From Whitmania pigra (lineage: Eukaryota > Annelida > Clitellata > Hirudinida > Haemopidae): a DNA stretch of 64,000 nt. Location: the NCBI GenBank assembly GCA_021613335.1, contig JAJTWR010000308.1, forward strand, positions 2,834,001 to 2,898,000, read 5' to 3'. The notes under the pieces were generated by a model. That model worked only from the letters and a program-made list of their open reading frames with translations, was not told where the DNA came from and did no database searches. Shown piece by piece: positions 1 through 16,300 of this stretch. Numbering within the stretch: the first letter of the stretch is position 1; each line of letters opens with the position of its first letter. The position numbers and the translations under genes were made by a program.

Positions 1-1335
1 TCTTCTCATAAATGGCATGAATGATTGTGTGCAGAACAATAAGAACGTTGTCCTCGTTTTGACCACTGGCACGTTGCACCATTTCAAGGTCGTGCTTCAA
101 GTGACTCATGAAGAAATCATGCGCAGCTTGTGGCATTATTGGTGGTTTTATAAAGTCATTTTGAAATACCTGGGGAGTTGAATATTTGTTATTTAACATT
201 GTAAATTACATATGTCTCGATTAATTAAGCACCACTTAAACGTTTAATTAATACGTGAATAGTATTTAAGCAACAATAAAACAAATCAAAAATTAATAGT
301 GATAATAATATTAATGTAACAACAACAACAACAACAACATCGTTAATATCAATAATGACAACTTGAATAGCTTTCTCAATGATTACAAAGACATGACTCA
401 CAGAACTGAATGAGCCAATGTAGAGAGAGGCATGGAGCAATAATCTGGTTATTGAGACTTGGAGGGGTGTCATCTCTCTTTCGCCAGAAGGTGTTTTTGC
501 AACATCGGGTTGGCCCAAAATGTGACCGGGCTGAGTGCTTTCACTTCTGTTGTGGGCAAGTTTTAGGCTATTTTTAACTTATTGCATTTTATGAATACTA
601 TTTTGAAATCGGAAAAAAATCGAATCAAAGTTACGTCAGCGTGAGGCTTTTGTTTCCACGAACGAGGGTGTGATTCAAACCTCCAATTTCTTCGCCACAA
701 GTTAGGCACCTACTTCTTGAATTGGGCATCCCACACTGAGTGACATTAGCATTAAATTTTAATAATAAATAATTTTAAATAATGTTTTAAAGAAAATGTA
801 TTTGATACTAACTTCCCCAATGGTGTATGGGTGATTATTGGGACAGGCTGAAGCAATTAATTACATCACATTTTAATAGAGTTTCAATGTTTCTGATGTA
901 AGAATCATGACTTTAAAATTAAATTGAGACAAACTTACATTGCAAAAGTTTTAATCAACTGCAATAATCCATAAACCAAAAATAAGTCGAACTAAAATAA
1001 TGAAATCCTACCATAGAATTTGATTGCCTCCCTTTTAAAGAGGAGTTCCAGAACTTCAAACCTATCATCCTGAGGCATCGTAGGCAAATAGGTCTCCTAA
1101 AGAAGCAGTTAATATGCCTTAACTAATTAAATAGTTCCATGAATAAAATTAAAGTAATTTTTGTCAAAAAAACATGATTATCTAAATATGCTTGAGCTAC
1201 AACTGCTGAATTACAACTGCAGTTGAAAGATTAAAAATGCTCACAATTACACCATAAAGTGAAATCTTTTTTGTTTAAATTCATTAAAATTTTGAGGCTC
1301 TCAAAAGCCAAATTTCCAAAATTATACCATATTTT

Positions 1336-1396
<61 letters not shown>

Positions 1397-4300
1397 TAAC
1401 AAACATAGCAACAATAATTAAGTATTGAAAAATTTAAGCAATCGTAAGCTGATGTTAACCAAAACTCTTCCTTAAATTTGTTTACCTTGAGAGAATCAGG
1501 TTTGCTCATTGGCAGACAAAGAAGTTGTACGATGTTGTTTTTTGAAGCCATGAGTTTTGTGGCAACCATAAAGTGGAAAACCAAAACTTGGAGATTTTTC
1601 TCGGCACGAGTGGGATTTGGGTTGGCATTTACAATTCTCAACTCGTGTTTCAAAATTTCCATCGCAAGATCCTAATATAAAGTTATTTTTAAACAAAATA
1701 AATGGACTAGTAAACTTGAGATCTGTTCACCCCACCTTGCTTTTCAACATGCTCTTACCAGAAAGATAATCATTCCAAATGTCAACATCCTTCTACAAAA
1801 AACATGCAAATAGAAACAAGCATTTTAATATTCAAAATAAGGAAATACCTACAACATCAACCATTTTGCTTGTAGAGGAATGCATCATTTGTTGAAAAAA
1901 GGCAAGCATTAAAGTGTAATCTGTGAGATCACCAGCCTAAAAAATGCATTGGCATCAGATTAACATGGAATAAAAATCTCTAAATTCTAAAATAGTCAAA
2001 TCTCTAACCTTATCGAGCAATGTTGGATTCTTCTCGTAAAAGGCCTGAAACAAGGAATCTCTTAAGGTTTTATAATTTTGTCCACACAAAAGGAAGTGGT
2101 CCAAAGAACTATCTTGCTTCTGGAATAGCAAATAGCATTTCAAATTACATCAGCATTCAAATTAATTCATCATTTAAGTTAATTCATTCATATGCAAAAC
2201 TTACCTCAGTTTTTATATCCGAAGGTGATACAAACCATCTGCAACTGGGGTTGTCAGCAAACAAAAGCAAGTTCTGATAGCTGAACTTGTGTGCGATTTG
2301 TTTCATCAAGAAGTACCTGCAATAAAGCCGCAAAATATAAATTTAATCGTTTTAATCTAAGATTTATTTTTCAAACAAATCTCTGAAGCATGTTTGGTTA
2401 ACATAATAATAAATTAAATGCTTTTTAAATGTTTTAAAAGTATCAGAAATATAAATAAATATACAATGTATATGAATATTCATGGAATGTAAGAACAAAC
2501 CTGGCCTGATCATTCTTCTCGAAAATGACACTCGCCAAATGGCCCAATGACCTCATGGCACAATAGCCACTTTCGTCGAGATTATTTTTGAGGTAATGTT
2601 CCTCGAGTCCTTCCGCTAACTCTGTGAGTCCGAATCTCAGCAATGCCATATTTTGAAGTGTTTTGATGTCCATATGCTTTGCATATACTAAGCTGATCAT
2701 GCTGTTTTCCTTCCAAAGATCCTTCACAAAATGTAGGCGTTCAGTCATTCCACTGTTTTTGGTTCCAAGATTTTTGTAATGGTCCTGCAACAATTTATCA
2801 ATTCAATCATCACCTCCTGTCACGAATAATAATTCCAATAATAATTGTTAATGAACAAACTTCAAAGCAATTCAAGCAAAGAATGCCCAGTTCCATAATT
2901 TGGGGTTCATCTTGACATAGGACAAGTTGATCTTTCAAAAATCTTTCCAAATATTTTTGAACTGAAGGCATTCTGAAAATTCGGACATTCTTATAGTTAT
3001 CATTCGCACATTGACTTTCTCAAAACTGATTAAACTGACCTGTGTTTAAGAAGAAGTTGGAGCAAGAAGGACCTTATGACGGGACTCGGGTCGTTGTGTC
3101 CGCAAAGCAGATTTCGAGTTCTCATGTGTTTGTCCAACTCAGACTCAAAGACGACATCGTCGAGCAACCTTTCGACGATTATTTCCTCCGGTGGCTTCTC
3201 TCCATCAAAGCACATTTTGGACACAAGAGTCATGAAAAACGAGTTCAATTGCCTTTTGAAGACCAGATATTTTTCTACCGACTCCCTTCAACAGCATTTG
3301 AAAATAATTAAGAATAATTTCATTGGAAATAAATTAAAATAAACTGACTTACTTTTTAACCCCCTTTGAATCACTAGCACATTCAGCAGTACAGTGACAA
3401 CGTGGGCATTTATTTCGATGGAAAGTCTCGATTTCATCGAAGCATTCCGTGCAAAATCTATGGTCGCACAAAAGGTTTATGATTCCGTTGTCCTTTCCGC
3501 ACGAACAACATTTGGAGGGCAAAATGGATCCAAAACATTTTTCTATTCCTTTCTTCTGACACATCTTTAAAAACTTGTCAATATTTTCAAAACATTTCAA
3601 AGTTTTAAAGTCAAATCTTTCACCCATGTAGGTCCAAATCTTATAATAGATGTCATGATCTAAAAGTTGGTTTGATGAGGTGTGTTCGACAAACAACTTA
3701 AGAGTACATATTCTGCTCCACGAGCAAATCATGCTTTGGAGATCAATTTTCAGGTCTTCAGAGCGAATTTGACAAAAGAGTTGGTTAACCAAAGATGTCA
3801 GTCCTTTCACTTTATTTGCCCACTGTTTTATGAATTTCAAGTCCTCCTCTTTTGAAAAAGTTAACATCTCCAAAAGATAAATCAAACATTTTTGCAGAAG
3901 TGTCATGCCTTTTAAAGCGCTCTTTTCTTGATCGGTTACGTCGTCAACAATTCTCGGACAGCAGGAAACGATTTCAGAAAAAAGCTTGTACTTAAGGCAG
4001 TGCTCATTATACATTTTGTGAATTCCCGAAAAACTCATAAGATTTGTTGGATTAGTTATAGAGTTATTGATCATCATTAAGGGCAACAAAATGTTGTGCT
4101 TCACATCATTTGCAATCATTTCAAATTCTCTGTTACTGTCCGAAGCAGGCTTATAAGTCATTTGAATGTAATCTAACAAGTACATATCCAAGATCATTTG
4201 CTTATGTTCATCATCAAGAGAAAATGTCTGCAGTAACTTCCCGATGTCAGACGAATTGAAAGTCTCTTCCACGTCGAAAGCCTTACTCAACCACTCCGAC

Positions 4301-7300
4301 TGCGGATGCTGTTGCGACATGAGCTTGTCGACGTTTTCCTTAATCAACCAGGAAAATGGCAATCTCCCTTTCATCAGTAGCCCGTCTTTCCTGTAAGTCC
4401 TCATATCAAATTCTAGCATCTCTCTGGTGTCCTTTATTGCCTTGATTTCATTGTATTTCATAAAAGTGATATTTGCATTTCTGAACATTCCAAACCAGAG
4501 ATCGACGATCCATTTGTCGGCAGAATTCAAAAGATCCAAATTGCAGTTCGAATCGATGTAGGAAATTATGTAAGCCAGTATCGGAGTGACTTTCGTCTCT
4601 AAGTATTGTACGACGGAATTGCTAAACGAACCAGCATTGCAAACGTTTTCAGGAGCCGCTGCTTCTCTTTTGAGCCAAGACTCCGGTTCGGTCGTGACGC
4701 TTTCTTCTCTTTCAAGCAGTAACTGTGACACTCTCATTCTCAAGACATCCAGAAACATGACGTTGTCTGCGTCCTTGGCATGGAGATTTTGTATGAGAGC
4801 TTCCAGACTTTTTGCCTTCCTGGATCTGAAAGCATCGTAACTGACAGGGCTTTTCAGCAATGCAGCAGCTGCATGGATACAATTTTTCAAAATTCTGTTC
4901 TTTGCCGCTTCTTGCTCAAATTCTTTTTGATTTTCAGACTGTTGAAATTGTGCATTAATGCTAAACAGTGAACTAACACTTTTGTCTTTCATCTGAGGAA
5001 GTAGTGACATGAAAGTTGAATCCGGGTGAAGATTATCGATGTGGTAGGACAGCCATTTCCCACCCTGAAATCCAACAAAACATCCTCCAATAACTTTAGG
5101 AAGTTGAATGATGAGTAAGACATGTTTAAGACGTTTTATGTCGAGTGGGACATCCCAGTTCGAGTAATCATTCATGACATTGAATCGAGTGCAAGCAATC
5201 AGGTCTTCGTATTGGTCTCCAGAATCACATTGTATAATCAATATCTTGGTGCAATGAACCAAAGATTCAAAAAAAGATTTTATAGCTCCAGAAAACTGCT
5301 GTTCTGTGCCAAAGGCTTGCAAGGACAAGAGTTCAATAGATTCAGACAGCAACCCTAATCTTTTTGCCATTTCATTCACTTCCACTTTTGACAAAAGTCT
5401 CGAATGGGTTGTGATTTGGACAAAAACATTATCGGGGCAATTTTTTTCGACGACATGAGTTTTAATGAAATTCTCTAAAGAGTTGTGCTGTTGCTTTTCA
5501 AAATACATCTGATAGATGTCTTTTCCGTCGATTTCCTTGCCGAGAACCGACTCTGGAACGGCACATTGGAGAAGAAGGTCCTGACAATAATCCAAAATCT
5601 CGTCCTTGCATAAAGTTCCATCTTTCTGGAACTTGCTGAATGCTTGAAGAACCAATGAAGCAAGAGCATTTGGATGGAAACCAATAAAAATGTCTGCAAG
5701 AGTTAATGCTTTTCTTCTATTGAAATTGTCAATTCTTCCTTTAGTGAATTCTTCAGCCCACTTCTGCAAGTCCATGGTAATGTCAAGCTGCTCAGGAGTT
5801 AAGAGAGAATCAATGGATAGGTAATGTTTCTCGAGTCTATTGATGAGAGGAATTGGAAAGCGTTTATAAACTACTTGTTTGTCAGCCACCACGATCAATT
5901 TGAAAGACTTGTGCACTTTGCATTTCACCCTCTGGGTTCCGAGACCAAGGTCGACGAACCTCTGGTCTCCAAACGTCACGTAGTATTGGTTTAAAGCATC
6001 GTAGAGACTTTCGTACAAATTTTCCAAATTCAAAAGAACTACGGTCTTTCCCGTCTCCATGTAAATCTTTATTCTGTTTATATTTCGACAAATCTGCGTG
6101 TACTCGAGGTCTTTCGAAAAACTGCTTCCAAAAATAATTCTGGCATCGTTCATTTGCAGCAAATCATGTTGGAGGAGATTGAATGAGGAGTAGTTGTCCA
6201 TCAAAATCAAAAGATACCGATTCTCAAAGTCAAGGTTCGTTTCATCGAGACTTTCCCTGATCAAGGACGCAGGAATGTAATTGCGGTCCAACGAGGTATC
6301 CTCGGGAATGTGAATGACTTCTTTGACATATTCCTTGAATAACTCCAAAGCTTTCACCCTTTCTAATCCGCTGAAATTTCTGAGAATAGCTCGTTGCAAA
6401 TCAATCCACGAAGGCGTTGTTCGAATGCGCTTGGACACGGCATAAATCATTTTGATCAAACTAATAAAAGCAAATAAAATCATTTAATCTAGTTAATTGG
6501 AAAACATTGAATTAAGATAACTATCCATTTTAACCTGTAAAAGTCTCTCAAGCCAAAAAATTCTTTGATTTCCATGGTTGATTCACAAAGCTTCAGGTAA
6601 CCTCTTGCGAGCGGGCCAAACAGTTTTTCACAATGTCTCAGAATTGTCGCATCGGACGAACAGATGCCTCTGCCACGAAACAAAACAAATTCTAAATTGA
6701 GAAAATATTTGTAAATACATTTTTCATGCAAAAAGGCATAAATTCTGCAGAAAGTAATTAATGAAGTCGCATTACCTAGCACTCAATATGAGTTCATTTT
6801 CATCAGGCGAGCACCTCTGAACAAAGATTCCTCTGTTCATTTTTGCAGGATCGAGCGACCAGTTGGAAATGCCAATGAAAGCGACCTTCTTATGAGGCAG
6901 TATTTCATCCTCATCTTCGCACCCGTCCTCTAAAAGGGGATGCAATGCCTTCAGAGGCATTTTCTCGGAATCTTCGGCCAAACCCACTTCGTCCAAGACG
7001 ACGACCGACACGAACTTGTTCAGATCTTTTCCTTCTTGCAGCTTGGCGCACTGTTTGAATGTCCCCGTGATGCCTTCAGGAGTGGACAGGGGACTGCACT
7101 GATACGAAACCATGTGAGCCTAAAAAATGCGGAAGTAGAAGTCAGGTAGGACGCGTTCGATTCGACGTCGTTTCGCGGGGAACTCACGGATTTAAAGCTG
7201 CGGAACAACTCGGACTTGGATTGGTTTCCTTGCATGGCGTCGGCGACGACCGTCTTTGCCAGAGATTTGGAACTTCCGGGCTTTCCGATGAGGAAAAGAG

Positions 7301-10300
7301 GAATTCTCAACTCGATGCAGACGACCATGACGAAGAGATTTTCCTTCAAGGCCTGATTGCGGGCAATGTTTTCGACGAGATCCACCTCCTTCAAAAAGAC
7401 ATCCTGGCATCTGATCAATAAAAATTGTCGATTCACGATTGAATAAACCGATACTTATTGCATGAGTAATAAAAGAATGAAGACGTTACTCAACTAATCC
7501 GTGGCAAGCAATCGAGAAAAGCAAAAAATTATAAGTGATATTAATGAACATATTTTCAAAATATCAAGAACTTTTACAATTCCATGGAATTAAAACAAAT
7601 TGTTTACACTGATATTTCATCCAGTATTGTATCAGGTCCATTTTTTAAAGTACATATAAATTCAAAATGTGTTGAAATAAAGCTTCTGTATTCCTCTCTT
7701 TTCGATAGGCAAGCGTGATAGCAAACTCCGAGCGCCAGAATCAATGATCTTGACAAATCATCGATCTGCAAATAAAATATGTAAATTTTTAGAATGTTCA
7801 CTTTGGATCACAATAAGTAGTCAGAAATTATCACCTCATTATTTTCACTGCCTGCATCATCTTGCTCTTCTATGTCACCATCATCACCATAATCATCTTC
7901 TTCATCATCACCACCAAACTGTTCTATGTTATCTTCAACAATACGATCATCATTGGACTTTTCAGCAAAGATCTCATCCATTTTTACAAAAATGCTGTCA
8001 TGTTGGTAGAACCAGACCATGACTTTGAGACATCTTTCGACATCTCTCAGGCTGACGAAACTGCATTCATCATTTTGATCTCGCATGAAACTTTGGGAGG
8101 CCGACAAAATTTCACTTATTCTTAAAATCAAAGTCTCAGATGACTTGATGTTCAATTCTTTTGAAATCTGCGAAAAATATAGTTGTGATTTTGTTTGTTA
8201 CAAATAGACTTTAAATTAAAATACATTGGAACCCACTTATTGCAACCCGAGTTAACTCACCAACTTTATTAAATCAACGCTTTTGAAGCAGAATCGCCAT
8301 ATTCCCTCTTTATCTTATCATTTTCTCATTGGTTACGGTGATTCCTTTATTTTGACGAACCCAATTCACTCTTGCTGATTTGAGGGGTAGCACTCTATTC
8401 TAGCTATTCTGTTTATTTTTTCATTCTAAAATGCATGGAAGTGTCAAGAGAAAACTGGACAATCAATCAATAGAGAAAAAGAGTGAAATCATAATGCAGC
8501 TAGAAAGAGGAACAAAACCGGTAGAACCGGTGCTTAGTCGTCAGCATGACATTCCATCAAATACCATTTCATCGGGATAGAAAATGGAGGCTGTTGATAA
8601 AGCAAATGTACAAGAAGTCAGTATTTGATCCAGTAAGAAAAAAAATGTAGAATGGCTGAGCACAAAGATGTCGATGATGCAGTGCTTCAATGGTTCACAA
8701 ATTCGAGAGCAACAAAACTTCCCTTCAATGGTCTGTTCCTGATGAGAACGCGGACATCCTTTTGACTTTAAAGAAAGTCGGGGATAGCTGGATCATTTCA
8801 AAAAGAGGCACAACATTGTCTTCAAAACAATTTGTGGAGAAAGCGCTGCAGTTCAACATGAGCAAGTGGATTCATGGCTAAACACTCAAATGTGCACAAT
8901 TTTGGATACACACGAGAGTGGAATTTTTAATGCTGATGAGACAGGAATGTTTTGGAAATGTCTTTCATAAAAGACTATGGTGATGCTTTCAAGGGGATGC
9001 TTGTCACAATAGAAAAAAAATCGAAGGACCGACTTACTGCGCTAGTTTCTGCTAACATGGGAGGAAGCCCGCTCTACATTATAGGAAAATGCAAGATTTC
9101 CAGATGCCTTAAGCATACCAAAGTTCTCCCATGCAATGAAGATGGCCAACCCAGATCCTTGATCTGTTCAGTGCATGGGTGCAAAAGTGAGACAGAAAGC
9201 AGAAAAAAGAATCGTTGGCAAATGTAAAGCTCATCCGGATGTTCCTGGTTTCAAGGCCATTAAAATTGTTTTCCTCCCACCTAACACAGTAAGGACAATG
9301 ACAATGACAATAACAATGACAATGACAATGACAATGACAATAACAATAACAATAACAATGACAATGATAATGACAATAATAATGATTAAGCTCCAACCTA
9401 AGACTTTTGTTGTTAGCAAACACGTATGTACTGTTACCAATATCAAATATCAATTGCAGCTGTGTAAAAAAAAAACATGATTCTTATTTATTAACGCACA
9501 TTATGTACAAGCACATGTTAATATACAGTTGTAACTCTGATTTTCGGTCATCTCGACACTTTTTGGCAAAACCCTAGGCCAGCGACATAACCGGGTTCGA
9601 CCACATTTGTGCTAAACCACTTCAGATCTAATTGATAATTGGTGTTGTTTTAATAAACTTCTGATACAAAAGTAAAATGAATGATTACCAATGCACTTAT
9701 TAATTGCAATAATAGTAATGAATATGACTATGGTGATGACAATAATAATAATAACAATAATAATAATAATAATAATAATAGTAATAATGATAATAAATTT
9801 ATGATATTAATAGATAATAGATAATAAGACATACGTACACAGCAATGAACCATTTGTCTGATGTAGAGTTTTTCTGCATCTTCGTCGAGGTGTCCAAAAT
9901 CCCAAACGAGTGGCAACATGCTCGGTGGAAGGGATCTCACTCGGTACACGAGGTGTCTCATTGGTATCGTGCCTGAGTTAAATGACTGAGTGAGTAACAA
10001 AGTAGATGTAGTTGTAGTAATAAGTAAATTCTTAAACTATTCACCTATCATTCGCTTCATTAACATATTTGACAGGATTGCATATTTGAGAAATGCAAGG
10101 ACGTGCATCCATACCATTACAAAAACTACTTTCTCAAATAATATTATATTCAGAATAATAATATTCAATTGACTCAAAGAGAATTAAAGAGCCATAAAAT
10201 TAACAAAATTAACCAACATTTAGATTTTCATAAATCTTAATATAAGCATAATATTTAAATCTTAACCCAATATTATATCTTAATATGACATTTGCCTTAA

Positions 10301-13300
10301 TTAGCCTTATAATGGTAACATTGAGGTCTTAATATAATTTTAATAATAAAATAATAATTGGTTGAAGCTTTTTTATGTAAAGTATGTTTGATATAAATAG
10401 AAATTACATAATTTTCAGTACCTAGGCGATCAGTTGTCCTGCTTGAACTGACGTGATATCCAAGGCCAGCCTTTTCTAATTTGCTGATCAATGCATCGGA
10501 ATGTCTGGCAGGAAATTCGTGCCATTAATGCCAATAATTAACGAGTAAATATAAAATGTAAACAACTGAATAGCAATTGAATAATTACAAAATACAATAC
10601 AAACACAAACTGACAAATTCACAAGAAGAGCATTACAAAAGTATACCTCCTGTACGGATTGCAGGCAGCAACCAATTTCAGATCGACTCCTTCGAGCGAC
10701 TCTCCGCAGACGGTTTGGTCGCACATGGCTTCCTTGATCAACCCGATGGCAGATGTTGTGTTTGCCTCGTCGAAAAACAAAACGGTTTTAATTCCGGGAA
10801 TCCTTTCGGAATTTTCTCTCGCGAGAACCGAAACCCTTTTAATTTTGTCGACAATGTTTTGCATCGTCGTGCCTCCATGAATCTAATTGGAAGATAATAT
10901 AACAATAACTAAATTGGAAGAATATAATATAATAATAACTAAAAATTAAAGAACGTAAGTGAAACACCTTCATCAAAGACATGTTCTTGATTTCAGAAAA
11001 AGGAGGCTTCATGAAGTCGCACAAGAACTTGATTAGCCTCGTCTTCCCGCACCCGGTTTCACCCATCACCACGACGGGGATGTTGCATCTGCGGGAGTTC
11101 GGAACATATTTCTTTAACATGGAAATGTCCAAATGGTCATTCCACCATAATTTGACTGAATTAGAAGGCTTTTTAAAGGCTGAATGACTTCAACTTTTAA
11201 CATATTTAAGTGCTATTTTAAAAATAATGCAAAACAAGAGATTGGATTTCTATCATGACATCAGAGCAATAAACTAAGCTGCATACATGACTACCAACGC
11301 CATAATTTGAGAATTTATGAAAAAATCTTTAAAAATGAAGTAATTTGATTGTGTTGAGTTCTCATGTAAATCCTCAACATCTCGAGACCTGAATCTCATG
11401 TAAATGGCCAGCATCTTCTTCACGTTGTCTGCCGTTAATTCGTAGGTTTCGTCGGGATCGTGGATTTCTTCCAACCCGATGATGGTCGCCATTTTTATCA
11501 GCTTTTCCATTCTAAATGACCGGTTATATTTAAATTAAATAAGTTAATATAACAAAATAAATTTGCTGCAAATTACAAGTATCAAAAGTGTTTCACTAAT
11601 AAGTAAGTATCTGTTATAATAAAGTGTTTCCACTAATAACTAACTAACATATATAATAAAATATTTTCATAAATAAGTAACTACTTGGCATAATAAAACA
11701 TTTTCATTAACCTGGTCAGCATGTCAAAGTTCTCAGTGAGGTTGACCCCATTTCTCTGGAGAGCATCGAACAGAGGTTGTTGAAGGGCACCTCGTCTGAG
11801 AATTCTGTTGTTCACAGGATTGACGATGTTTCCAGTCGCACGATCGACAACGAAACCGATGAACGTGAACGAATGTCCGTCGTTGTTGAAAAACAGATAG
11901 GGATGAGAACTGTCACAAATTATATACAAGCACTATTGAATAATAATCTACAAGTACGAAATAATAAATTATATAAAAATATTTTTATGAGTAATAATCT
12001 AAAAATTTAAACATTTGAAAAACAATTCAAAAATGAAAACAATTATAATTAATAATTAAAGTCAATAACAATTTGTTATAATATTAATAATGTTAACCTC
12101 ATTTCCCATGTTCTCTTCATTTCATAGCCCTCAAGAAGAACAGTTTCACTCTAAATAATTCAATTTAATTTTAAAAATACTTATTTTACTCATTAATTAT
12201 TCTCATATTACAAACACCAAAACACTTGATATGAGATAAAATAAAATATTGAGCGGATTTTAATAAATAATTAAAAAATAAATAAATAACGACATCTTCA
12301 TAACTAACATATAAATGAATATTAATGATTGTAATAAGTGAGTGCTTTTGCCCCAAGTTCAAATAACTCATAATTTTACTGAAAATTAATCTAAAATGGA
12401 CCGATTTCTTACCAGACTCTCATTAATTTCATTCAACATCTCCGGGGATTGCTCAGAAATTTTCAACGATCTCGTTGCAAAATCCTGTATTAACAAATGG
12501 TCACTTCAAAAAAAAAAAAGAAAGAGATGTGACAATTTACCAAAAATGTAGAATTAACCTGAGACATAAGGAGCATGAAATCGATCACAAATTTTCGAAA
12601 GTCGGGTAAATCTCCGACCATAAATCCCTGACAGAAAACGGAATTTTCATAAGAAACCAACTGATTATTAAAAAAGTCAATAAAGTGCTTCAGTTCTGCC
12701 CATGAGGGGTCCTCAACTCCACAAAACCTGTCATAAAATTCAGAAGAAATGGTCAGCAAATAAATTTCAGTTTTCAAAAAGGCATGGTTAAAAGTACCTA
12801 AGCAGTAACTCAGTACAACCAATCATATTCAGGTAAGTATTGGGCTGGTTAAGTTGATAACTCAAATACATGCAAACTCTCTGAAATTGTTCACTTTTAA
12901 ACTCTTTTTCATCTAATTTTTGATCCAGCGATTGAGAAGAAAGTGATGGTGAACTTCTCAATTGTTCTGTGACATGAAAACATGTGTAAACAATTAATTC
13001 AAATAATCAAAAAAAAACATTATGAAACCATCTTTGTTGTTCATCATTCGTAAACTGTCGTTTGGAGACCAGCAGTTAAAAGTCGGCAGCAAGTAAAACA
13101 TTTTATGGAGGTAGCCGTGCGTTCCCTGAAATGCAGGTTCATCGAGTAAAAATATTTTATCCTTCCTCGAGGTTATAAAGAATGAAATACCGTTGCAGAC
13201 TGATTTGATCTGATGTTGGTTTTTCTGATGATAGGACAACTTTCAACCAAGTAAACGTCTCCAGGAAGTTTTCTCCAAACGTAACCGTCCTCGTCACTGA

Positions 13301-16300
13301 GTGTGCCGAGTATTAAAAGGTTGAAAAGAAAACAATCCACGCCCTTCACGACCTGAGAGATTAAAAGAAGGTGTCTTCATGTGGACTGCTCACTAATGGC
13401 AGTATAACAAGGTCAGATTAAAAAAGTTAGCAAGACTTCTAAAAGTGAGCCGATATTTAAATTTAAAAATATAATGACATTAAATTTAAAGATATAATTA
13501 CATTATATTTAATGATATAATTACATTAAATTTAAGGATATAATTGCATTACATTTAAATTTTAAGACTAAAAATTTAAAATTTGTCTGTAAAATTCTAT
13601 AAAGACCTGACATTAAAAAGAAAAAATATAAATCCATATTAAGTTGATCGATAGAAAGCGAATAAAGAAATTAACAAAATATCAAACAGTGAGTACCTCT
13701 GATGAAACATCAAAATGGATGATTCTCTCGCAAGCATCTTTGTTCTCCATTGCAAACTTTCTCAAGCGTTTCACGACGGCAGAGACGTCGACACTTTTGT
13801 TTTGCAGGGGGATGCTCAGAAAAGCTGGGTATTTAGCACTTCTGCACACAAACTCTTCAAGTGTCCTCCTCACTTTCAGAGTTTTCCCAGTCCCGGCTTT
13901 ATCCGATTTGACGAGCCTGGCACAGCTTCTGAAATGGAATAGAATATAATGAAAATGACTAACATTAAGAACCACAAGCTGATCTACAATTGCGATCGTC
14001 TCACATTTCGGGATTTGAAAAAGAACCACGCTGAGTCAGATGGTGCAGCACGTATTTTGTAATGTCTTCCAGGCCGAGAGGAGTGAACTTCACTTTGAAT
14101 TGGTCCAAGGCATCAGCAATGTGTGAATGAACATTGCAATCACAGATGATAATGAATTTTGTATCTGTAAAACATGGACCTCATTTCAAATATCACAAAT
14201 CTACAAGTTGATTTTTGACATTTAAATTATGAATTTAAAAACAATGCAATTATATTAACAATACAAAATATTATGGATAATTAGTTTTTGATATTAGGTT
14301 GATGAGATTAAGATATTTTTAAAAGACATTGAGGGGAAAATTCACAATGAGATGGTCACAATGGTCTGGGTATAATTTATTATTGTAATTGTAATGTATT
14401 ATAATCATTAGATGCTAATTAAAATGTGATAGTTATTAGATGACAATTAAAATATATAATTAATATACAACAAAACAATTGAAAATCCCTATATCAATAA
14501 ATCAATAAATCAATAAAAATTGAGACCTTCTTTAATGAGGCTGAGAAATTTTTCAATGCTGTCTGCCACATTGTAATCCAGCAGCTCAGCTCTCGCCAAG
14601 CAATACAACTTTCCACTTTTGTCAGCTTTTGCCCTCATGCACATAATTTCAATCTGAAAAGGTGAATATTTTAAGTAAATAATGTGAACAGAACATAACA
14701 TTGCAGGAAAAATTAATAAAAGATGTGATTACTTCTTCAGTTGAAGTATCTTGATTGCATATGAGAACTTCATCAGTGTTTGGAAGTGGTAATTCAAATG
14801 AATTTCCATAAATAGACAAGATGGTATTCCACATTTGACCTTTAAATAGTTTAACTTAAAAAGTCAAAAATATCAGAACAGTTCAAATGTAATAATAGTC
14901 TTATTGTTATTATTAATTATAATTATATTAATAACGTCATTATTATTAATAATCAAAAGTGTAATCAAAGTGTATCACTTTGGTCACTCAGAACGAGATT
15001 TGGTCTGCCTTCCCTCATTTGACAGGGCAGAACTCGTGCCGAGTTAAATTGAGTTCCTGGTAAGAAATTCAAGAAATGGATTAATAATTGAAATTAAATA
15101 CACAATAATAAATATATTGTAATAAAGAGCAAGCTCTTGGTGTTATACCAATAAAAAAAATATTCAAATGACTAATTAAGCATCTTAAGAGTTGATGTAC
15201 CAAATTCAGAGCCAATCTTCTCGAGGATAAGACCGAGCAGTTCGATGCTTATGTAGTCTGCAAATCCGGAATCAACCTTTTCTAAAAATGTCTTCCAAAT
15301 TTCCAAAAAATTCCCTTCCAACGCACTGAAAATTTTAAGAAAACTGTTAAAACAAGTAATAAGATTGATTTTAATCCTTGAGTTCATTAAATGGGAATTG
15401 GTCAGATGACATTTTCTACTTCAACATTTGTATACCATGTATTTTGTATATTAAGTATTCAGCTAATGATTTGAGAGCTTCATGCATTTATAATGGATAT
15501 GAAGACACTACAACTGTATAACAATTTACTTAAATAATATTACTTAAACAATTTACTTAAAACCAGTCCTGGTAATGTAGGCTGATGAGAACATAATTAA
15601 TAATAAGTATTAATTTCTACTGCAACTTGCATTTTTCATCTGAGATAACCATCATATCAAAGCACATTTACTTAATAAGCAATTCAGTAATTCGAATGCC
15701 AAACACATTGCATTTTTAACAGCCCCAAAATTTTCAATTGATTGAAAACATACATTATTAATTAATATCTAATTGAATAGGTAAAACTAAAATTAAATGT
15801 TGCAAATATCAACAATTACTTTTCTGAAGGTAATTTTTTACTGATATTTGTCATTTCTTCTTGTAAAAAGCCATAAAAATTAATTTTTTCTGTTTGGAAA
15901 GTCACATGCACTGGCTGTTCATCATTTTCCTGCATTTCATTCTCTTCGAGGTTGTTTTCATTCTCCATACACCACAGAATTGCTAAGAATACATTGAAAA
16001 TATTACTTTTGATGATCCACTTACGAAACACAAAGCTTCCTGCAAACCTTCTTGAAGGTTCTCGGCATCGAAACGTCCTTCGGCAGCTTGAGCGAGCGGC
16101 AATGGAAATCCAGCTTTTAGAAGCTCCTTCGCAAACTCGCTCAGTGAATCATCTTTATCAACTTCAGAACGCTTATTCACGAAAATATCGCCTGATTCGT
16201 CACCATATGATTTTGAAAGTTGTTCGAGAGCACCTTTTGCTGCTAGAAACAAATCCTTTTTGGTGGTAAATGGTTTGACAAGAGACAGAAGCAGCGACAA

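Noticed and set aside
9525..9620. Candidate pogo terminal inverted repeat (CAGTTGTAACTC)
   Set aside because: No inverted partner was found at the left side of the transposase fossil; the sequence near 8,222 (CATTGGAACCCACTTATTGC) does not pair with it convincingly.
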